Assembly (NCBI GenBank): GCA_964017045.1
Contig: OZ024808.1
Location: 3,249,666 to 3,313,665 of the forward strand
DNA length: 64,000 nucleotides
Origin: Omphiscola glabra
Lineage: Eukaryota; Mollusca; Gastropoda; Lymnaeidae
Direction: 5' to 3'
Shown here piece by piece: positions 57,030 through 64,000 of the stretch (the stretch's first letter is position 1; the number at the start of each line of letters is the position of its first letter). The notes below the pieces were generated by a model. It searched no databases. It was not told where the DNA came from and worked only from the letters and a program-made list of their open reading frames with translations. Position numbers and translations under genes: made by a program.

Positions 57030-60000
57030 GTAAGAAATACAATGCATGCTTATTGGATAGTGCTGTTTGAATAATGAGAGAGTACTGCCTGAACCATGAC
57101 AGAATACTGCATGCACCCTGACAGAATACTGCATGCACCATGACGAGTGTACCGCATGAACCTTGACGAGATTACTGCATGCAGTTTTGTAGTTACCGAA
57201 CTCCATACTTGCATTTTCTCCCCATCGTCCTTAAAATGTTACATAACATCTTGACACACAATGTTGCTATCTTCCAGAGGTGATAATATTAAGAGAACTG
57301 CATCAACAATAAAATAGTTCTATATATATATATGGAGACTGTTACGTAAGTCGTATATATATCTAGAGACAGTGGGGTAGTCGAATATAGATTTCTGGAG
57401 TTATTTGCGTAGTCGTATATCTGGAAACATTGAGGTAATCGTATATATATCTGGAGACATTGGGGTAGTCATATATCTGGAGACATTGACGTAGTCGTAT
57501 ATATATCTGGAGACATAGGCGTAGTCGTATATATCTGGAGTCAGTGGTTCAGTCGTATATATGAAGTCGAAGCCAAAGTTTCTCTAGCCTGATGATAAAG
57601 AACTGTCAGGTGACTAGGATCTATTCATATTTTAGGTTTAGTGTTCAGCGAAAGTCCCTGTTAACTCTATTAGATCAATCAAACATTGGAGTACTCCTCC
57701 CACACCCCCCCCCCTTTTTTGTGTGTGTGTGACTACATCACAGAGCCACTGGTGATGCGAACACATGTCATTGATTACGGTGGATGTGATCACGTGCTTC
57801 CCACCCTGTCAGCTTTCAGTGGACGTGGGCTCAAATTTCAAACAAATTTCTCGTCTGCACAGACTGCAGTGCACTGTACTGAGGTGAAAAAAATCCCCAG
57901 AAAAAGCCACGGCTTTCTTCTCGCCTGCACTTAATTTCTCTGAGAAAGTCTTTCAGTTCTTTGCACATGTTTTCCATGGTTTGAGACCAAAATGTTGGGA
58001 GGCCTCACTTCTGTACAAGTAGGAAGTAAACTCTATTGTTAAAACTAATATAGTTATATTTACCGTTATATGGTTTTGAAAATTTAATATGCTTCAGAAT
58101 TTGGTTCGTTTTTAACCTTACGTAACGAGGCTTCTTCAGGGACTTAAAACCAACATACAAAACTTACTGTAATAAAGAATATTCAATTTAAATTTACTAT
58201 AAAGAATACAAAATCTAATAGACAGACATAAAATTATATCAACCTACAGCACAGCAAGTAAAAAAAGTACAATCCTCGAAAGATACAAATATTAATTTAC
58301 ACACTCAGATAGAGTACAATCTTGTAAATACATTACGTCTCGTAAATCTCTAGGAAAAATAGCGAAATACTCTCTCGGCTAGGAAAGCTTCCGGCTATTA
58401 TATAGGGAGTAAGTTAGAACCCTCCTGAAAAGAAATGCTAGAAATTGCGTCACCTGATGGCATTATTTAGAACAAATTCGAACGTTAACAACCTTTTCCC
58501 AATCAAGAAAGGGGTGGGTAAAAAGGATTTGTCGATATACATTTAATCGGTGACGTCAATATAAAAAAATGGGGAGTGAGGCGGCGGAATGCATTAGCAA
58601 AAGTTGAAGCAAAAAAATTAGGTCAAGCCAAAGGCTGCACTATAACACATCCCGTAAAAAATATATATGTAAATATACAAATACAATGTTCTAATTTCTG
58701 AAATTGACTCGCGCTCCCTATTCTCTCTCACTGAAATTATCAGTCGCATGTTTCATCACTCATTTTTCAAATCAGAGTGCAGTGGCTTGAGACCCACCAC
58801 GAAAGCAATCTTATTCATGTAATGTTATAACGACGTTATTTCCTGGCCACTCAAATATCATATCCTCACTGACTAGTAGTAATCAATGTTTACCTAAACT
58901 GTGGCTCCCCCACAGGATATTAAATTTTAAATATCCAATATATGTATAGCTTGGTAGAATACCCGGAGGGCGGGGGAATTATGTGGAAATGTTTGAGAGC
59001 CGTGTCAACTTTCTCATATGGGGCCCCGCCTATAGTTTATGTATATTATTGTTAGGGTGAGCAATGTGTGAAATACAAGATTCAACCAAGCCCACGACCT
59101 GGTGAGTCGTGGCTGTGTATGGGCACTAGCTTTGGTGTGTGTGTGTGTGCATGTGAGGGAAAAGTGATATTGGTGTGTGTGGGGGGCACTGAATTTGTTG
59201 GTTGTTTTGGGGCACTGACATGGTTGCCCTGAATAACAAGATCGAGTGAGAAGAACGCCTGTTGTAGTGGATACTTAACTTATCCTTAAAGACTAACAAC
59301 ATGCACTTTTGGATATCAATGACTTATTGCACACGTAGGTACTAACTGGCAGACTGCGATGGCTTCTTTGCTCGTCCAGTTACGCCCGTGTACTGACGTA
59401 CTCAGTCTTAACATAGACGAAACCCTAAATATATTTCAGCACAGCTGACTGTGTTGAGAGCCATGAAAACAATCAAGATTTGATGGAAATAATATTTAAA
59501 AAAAACCAGATGACTATATAAATAAAAAGGTTGCCGCGAAGGTCAATATAATGTTTCTGTGTATCACTGTAAAAAACAAAAAGGTTTCGGCATTAAATAT
59601 TTCTGAATGTTTCTATTCAGTGTTACATATGATTACTAGACTCTGCACTACTTATTGTTGACAAGCAATGAAAGTACGCGCTTCTGTCAGTGTAAGCAAT
59701 TGGTGGGCCAAGTCGGTCTAACATTGGTGCATGGCACGTTTGAAGGAACCCGTCACTGTTAGCTTGTATACACAACGCCCACGTCACCCAACCTTCCCTC
59801 ACTTGCAGAGTCGTGGTGTAATGGAGTCGACGGAGGTGAGAATGCCCAGGCGTCGCCCAAATTAAACTCTACACAACGCAATACTACCCTCTCCTCAATA
59901 TCATAACACCATATTCCTAATATCATATTATCCTCCACTAAATTCCCATACTATCCTCTCCAGTACCTATTCTACCCTCTCCCCGATATCCATTCTACCC

Positions 60001-61734
60001 TCTCCTTAATACGGTACCCATACTACCCTCCCCAATGCCTATGCTACCATCTCCCCAGCACTGACAATAAGTTGGCTTCTTGAAATATATTGGATCATAG
60101 TTAAAATGAAAGAGAAGACAACCAAAGATGATATCACCATCCTTAAGTTTGTTATGATGGAATCGTTTTTGTTTATCGGAAGTCGGCAATGTTCGTCTCC
60201 AGATGCCCCAGCTCTAACAACTTCAAAAGATAAGCACTTACTTAGAGTACATTCGATAAAGTTATTTTCAAAGACAGACCATTATTTCCGCAGTAAGCCA
60301 GGTTCACAAAGATCTTTAAAATTTGATAGATGACTTATATATTAAGATTAAATTCTAGCCGCATCTCATGTAACAGAAGCTAATAATGAAAGGCTCACCT
60401 AAACCTAGCTTCCCCCACCCCCTACCCCACAACCTCATTCCATTGAGATCTGACAGGGGCGACCCGTGCATTGAATATTGTTACACAAACGTGCGGCCCT
60501 GTCAGACATCTCTTGGTAGCGCCTGAAATCTCCCGAAGTTTCACAATGGGATTGTTTACGTTCGTGGCGCCCAGCATCTACGCTGTGACGCAAGCGCCGA
60601 TTTTTGCGAAGACCGAATCCGCGCTGCTCTAGATATGCCTCGGAGATAAGCCCAACACATGGATAGACAGCCATTATGGACCCCAATTTATCTTCTACCA
60701 GGCCGGCCGGCACTGCCTCGCCGGAATATGAATAATAATAAACACTATAAATAAAGAGTGGTTTACCTCCACTCATTCTGCCCGGCCTGGTATGTAATGA
60801 TGAACACGTTAAATAAAGAGTGGTTTACATCCACTCATTCTGCCCGGTCTGGTATGTTATGATAAACACTTTAAATAAAGAGTGGTATACTTCCACTCAT
60901 TCTGCCCGGCATGGTATGTTATGATGAACACTTTAAATAAAGAGTGGTTTACCACTCATTCTGCCCGGCCTGGTATGTTATGATAAACAATTTAAATAAA
61001 TAGTGGTTTACTTCCACTCATTCTGCCCGGCCTGGTATGTTATGATGAACACTTTAAATAAAGAGTGCGGTTTACTTCCACTCATTTATGCTACATACTT
61101 ACTAGGATAATAAATGGACTGCGTTCAGGCTGTGTGAAAGAAATAGTAGAGCGATGTACATGGAAGATTGAAATAGAATAAAAGAAGAACGTTTCGGCCA
61201 AGAACCTTCATCAGCTGACAGGGCAAATGAAGGAATAACAAGGAATAGAAAATATTTGAACGGATTTTAATGCTGAAAATATTACATTTTTAGAATATGA
61301 AAAATTGAAAATATTTTGCGCTAATTTTCTTTTTTAAGCATTCATAACAGTTAGAGTCCCAGATATTGTTCATTTACACAGAGGTTACTTCTTCGACCAT
61401 CGCATTTTCCAAAAGAATGATAATTTCCGATCTAGTTTAACGATAGTTCAAATCAAGTTAAACCGAAATTGTTTAACTCGATTTCTATCGGCGGAAATCG
61501 CGGATGTCAGGCCCAACCGTTGATTCCCAGTGTATCTTCTGCAAGGGAAATCCCGTACTTGTTTATATCTCACCGGATGACTTGTGTTTGTTATACTATG
61601 GCGTGTCCCGTCCTATGTTGGCTGTATAATGACGCTGTGCGGATACACTCACAGATGCGTAAACCAGGGCATTGTCTGGTTACACTCACAGGTGCCGTGT
61701 AAACCAAGGCATTTTCTGGCTACACTCAAGAATA
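57030..61734. other. Intron or intergenic sequence without recognised exons
   Basis: Degenerate repeats with TCGTATATATATCTGGAGAC (57310-57560), a C run (57702-57714), AT-rich sequence, and a pyrimidine-rich repeat with CCATACTACCCTCTCC (59880-60055). The minus frame 60435-60776 is not recognised. A LINE- or PLE-like TTTCGGCC..CATCAG motif lies at about 61190-61218. Confidence 0.5.
60735..61090. repeat. Minisatellite of about 60 bp with inner palindrome
   Basis: Six variants of AAATAAAGAGTGGTTTACTT plus CCACTCATTCTGCCCGGCCT plus GGTATGTTATGATGAACA. Each unit has the inverted pair GAGTGG/CCACTC separated by a few bases. Confidence 0.9.
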
Positions 61735-62236
61735 GAGACCGACCGAATTTCGGCTTCGGCGCCGTAAGCTGCCATTTGATAACTTTCGGCCTAGCTTCGG
61801 CCGAAACAGAAAAGTTAACTTTTGGTTTCGGCCGAAAGTGATGGAGACTTTCGGTCATCTACCAGAAGTCAGACTGCCTGTCTGTCTCTAGGCCAACAAC
61901 CCAAAAGTCATTATAGCTCAACATCTTGCTGTCATCGTATGTTATATGGCTGATATTTTGCGAAAACTACTCACAGTTACATTATGTCTTTTATTTCCAA
62001 AAAATACATTTCAATTTAGCCTAGGCAAATGTAAATAGTTTTGTGGACAAAAAGTACGGACACGGTAATATTTATATCATAATTTTTGTTTCAATGTTTT
62101 CAAATGTAAAATTTGGAACTCTAGGCTTATTTAATTCGTTCATTTGTGATATTCATTTTGGTTTATCATTATCCAGCTCATCAAGGTTGTCATAGGCAAA
62201 GGTGAACAATTTTGAATAATCCCAGGGAATGGTAAT
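61735..62236 (-). repeat. Interspersed repeat of about 500 bp with TTTCGG-rich end, copy 2 (inverted)
   Basis: Reverse-complement relative of 49059-49580: GACCGAATTTCGGC and AACTTTTGGTTTCGGCCGAA at the left, ATGTAAATAGTTTTGTGGAC in the middle, and CAGGGAATGGTAAT at the right. It ends just where the 5' region of the retrotransposon at 62241 starts. Confidence 0.75.
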
Positions 62237-62240
62237 ATGT

Positions 62241-62717
62241 ACTTCCGGTTCACGAGCGCTTGACAGGCAGCTGTGTAATCGCTCTACATTTTCTCATTTT
62301 CGGATTGTTTTTCTCAACTTTTATTCCTGGAATAATGGATATGTTTGAATATGAAAGTCTCCTGGACGTATGAATATAATTTATTTCGAAAATAACTAGG
62401 AATTGGTAGACTTATTCTAAATTTTTCCATTCTATATTCGTGATTAATGTAAACAAAAACAGTCGACGTCATTAACAAACACTTCCGGTTCACAATTCGA
62501 TGTGCTGCACTGAAATATCTCCACATTTTCTCCTTGTTTCTCTCATATTTTTATTCCTGGATACAGAACGAAGTAGTCATCTCTTGAACTGCACTTCGCT
62601 GGTTATGAACACTTCCGTAAAACACTATTTAAACTGCTGTGTGGCGATCTTTTAGGCCACAATAGTGTATGTATATTTCACATTGTTTTGATAGACTTGG
62701 AAATTAACTTAAAAGAT
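62241..62717 (+). promoter_or_regulatory. Probable 5' UTR of the LINE, with two 240-bp-spaced repeats
   Basis: ACTTCCGGTTCAC occurs at 62241 and again at 62481. In both places it is followed by ACATTTTCTC, a TTTCTC stretch and TTTTATTCCTGGA. The spacing is exactly 240 bp. Tandem 5' monomers are known to act as promoters in some LINEs (mouse L1); that function here is inference. Confidence 0.5.
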
Positions 62718-64000
62718 ATGCCCCGCCTTCAATATTCATCTACTATCCTGCGTCGTCTGTGTACCCCTGATGGCTATCTCCTTAGTGATGATGTTCTTTC
62801 ACGATGTCGATCATTATGTTTAATAAAAAAGAAAACTGCAAGAGGTTTTCGTGGGGGAAGAAGGAGGATGAGATCTCGACATTCAGCTCCCACGACAATA
62901 GTGCGTCAAAGAACTGATGATGTTACGCTCATTAATGTGCAGTCATCTGTCAAGACATCATTGATCATCAATGACCTTTTCACTGAGAAAAAAACAACAA
63001 CAAAAACTCAAACTCATGATTTCACACCGCCTCGACGGGGCGTGAAGAGATCAAATCTAATTGATGTTGACTGCCAGCCTGTTGTGAAGCCACAATCACA
63101 TAATTTCGGGGTACTGTATTTTAACTCCCAGTCATGCAGGAATAAGACATTTGAGGTGTGCGATCTTGTTTTAGAGAGCAAGGCTGACCTTGTATTCATT
63201 ACCGAGACGTGGTTTAAACATGTTGGAGACGAGGTCAAGCAGCAAGAAATTACACCTCCGGACTACCTCATTCACTCTTGCCCAAGGCAATCGCACAGTG
63301 GTGGTGGTATTGCTGTCCTTTATAGGAGCTCCTTAAAGAATGGTGTGGCGTTTTCAAAATCGGACGAGTTTGTTTCATTTGAGATGTGCAAGATGCAACT
63401 TAATTATGGTGAACAAGCGATAACGTTTCTATGCATATACAGGCCACCTCCTAATAAGCGAAATAAGTTGAAGATCTGTCAGTTTACTGCTGACTTTCTT
63501 CGGCTTCTGGAAACGTACGCCTCCACAAACAAAAACGTCGTCATAATCGGCGACACAAACTGTCATTTCGATTCCACCACCGACAGCTATGTCAAGACCT
63601 TAAAATCAGCTCTTGACACACACGGAATGACTCAGCTTGTCAGTGTCCCGACACAAAAGCGGGGTCACATCCTAGATTGGCTGGTTGTCAGAGAGGATCG
63701 TGCAGCTATGATCTGCAACCTCATAATTGAGGACAAACTGATCTCTGATCATTTCCCAGTAACCTTTGACTTTGATTTAAGGAAGCCAGGGCGCCTTCTG
63801 CGCACAATCACATCCCGTGACCTCCGAAGGATAGATCGGGCGGCCTTTAGATGTGACGTCGCCGCCCTCAAGTATAGCGAAGATGATCCTGCAACAGACT
63901 ACAACAGTGGCCTCAGAGTTATTTTAGACAAACATGCACCTCTGTCTACACGGCGCGTTACGGACCGCCCTTCTGCCCCATGGCTCACACCAGAAATAAA
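62718..64000 (+). mobile_element. Non-LTR retrotransposon ORF, intact endonuclease domain, runs off the window
   Basis: One open frame of 427 codons from the ATG at 62718 to the window edge without a stop. N-terminal part: basic segment (KKKTARGFRGGRRRMRSR). From about residue 135 comes an apurinic-type endonuclease: VLYFNSQSCRNK, DLVFITETWF (catalytic Glu), HSGGGIAVLYRSS, FLCIYRPPPN, VVIIGDTNCHFD, GHILDWLVV and ISDHFPVTF (catalytic Asp-His). It then runs through APWLTPEI towards the reverse transcriptase, outside the window. The motif set fits CR1/Jockey-like elements. No decay is visible, so the copy may be young. Confidence 0.9.

Noticed and set aside
60435..60776. 113-codon minus-strand frame
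   Set aside because: Its start lies in a minisatellite unit and the rest resembles nothing; acceptor or donor sites in phase were not found.

Overview
This is animal nuclear DNA: intron-split genes with GT-AG boundaries, AT-rich spacers, non-LTR retrotransposons, short inverted-repeat DNA transposons and very many minisatellites (roughly a fifth of the window by my own tally). Protein content and a SPIN-like hAT element suggest a lophotrochozoan, most likely a heterobranch or freshwater gastropod. That placement is inference.

Left half (about 4.3-25.5 kb, + strand): an almost complete protein kinase N (PKN/PRK) gene. Twenty-one successive exon slots join with consistent phase into 1012 codons: three HR1 Rho-binding coiled coils, a C2-like domain, a proline-rich linker, an AGC kinase domain and a C-terminal tail ending in the PRK-type hydrophobic motif. 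Only a short N-terminal exon is missing. One kinase exon exists in two homologous 81-nt versions that look mutually exclusive. Several introns start with minisatellites whose repeat unit includes the end of the preceding exon and its splice donor. In exon 8 this gives five in-frame alternative donors. Introns also hold a SPIN-like hAT element, a MITE and two 5'-truncated copies of one LINE.

Middle (25.5-33.7 kb): the PKN 3' UTR and a gene-poor, repeat-filled spacer. From 32.75 to 42.71 kb a 4.98-kb block occurs twice in tandem with very few differences. Each copy holds a 25-bp minisatellite array and a complete four-exon, minus-strand gene for a 331-aa TauD/TfdA-type Fe(II)/2-oxoglutarate dioxygenase. 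The dioxygenase genes are convergent with PKN.

Right third (42.7-64 kb): mostly intergenic, with minisatellites, a decayed CR1-like LINE 3' end, two inverted copies of a roughly 500-bp interspersed repeat, a hAT-like terminus, and a probable first coding exon (56526-57029) of an unrecognised His/Ser/Asn/Pro-rich protein. The window ends inside an intact non-LTR retrotransposon ORF with a full endonuclease motif set, preceded by two 240-bp-spaced 5' repeats.
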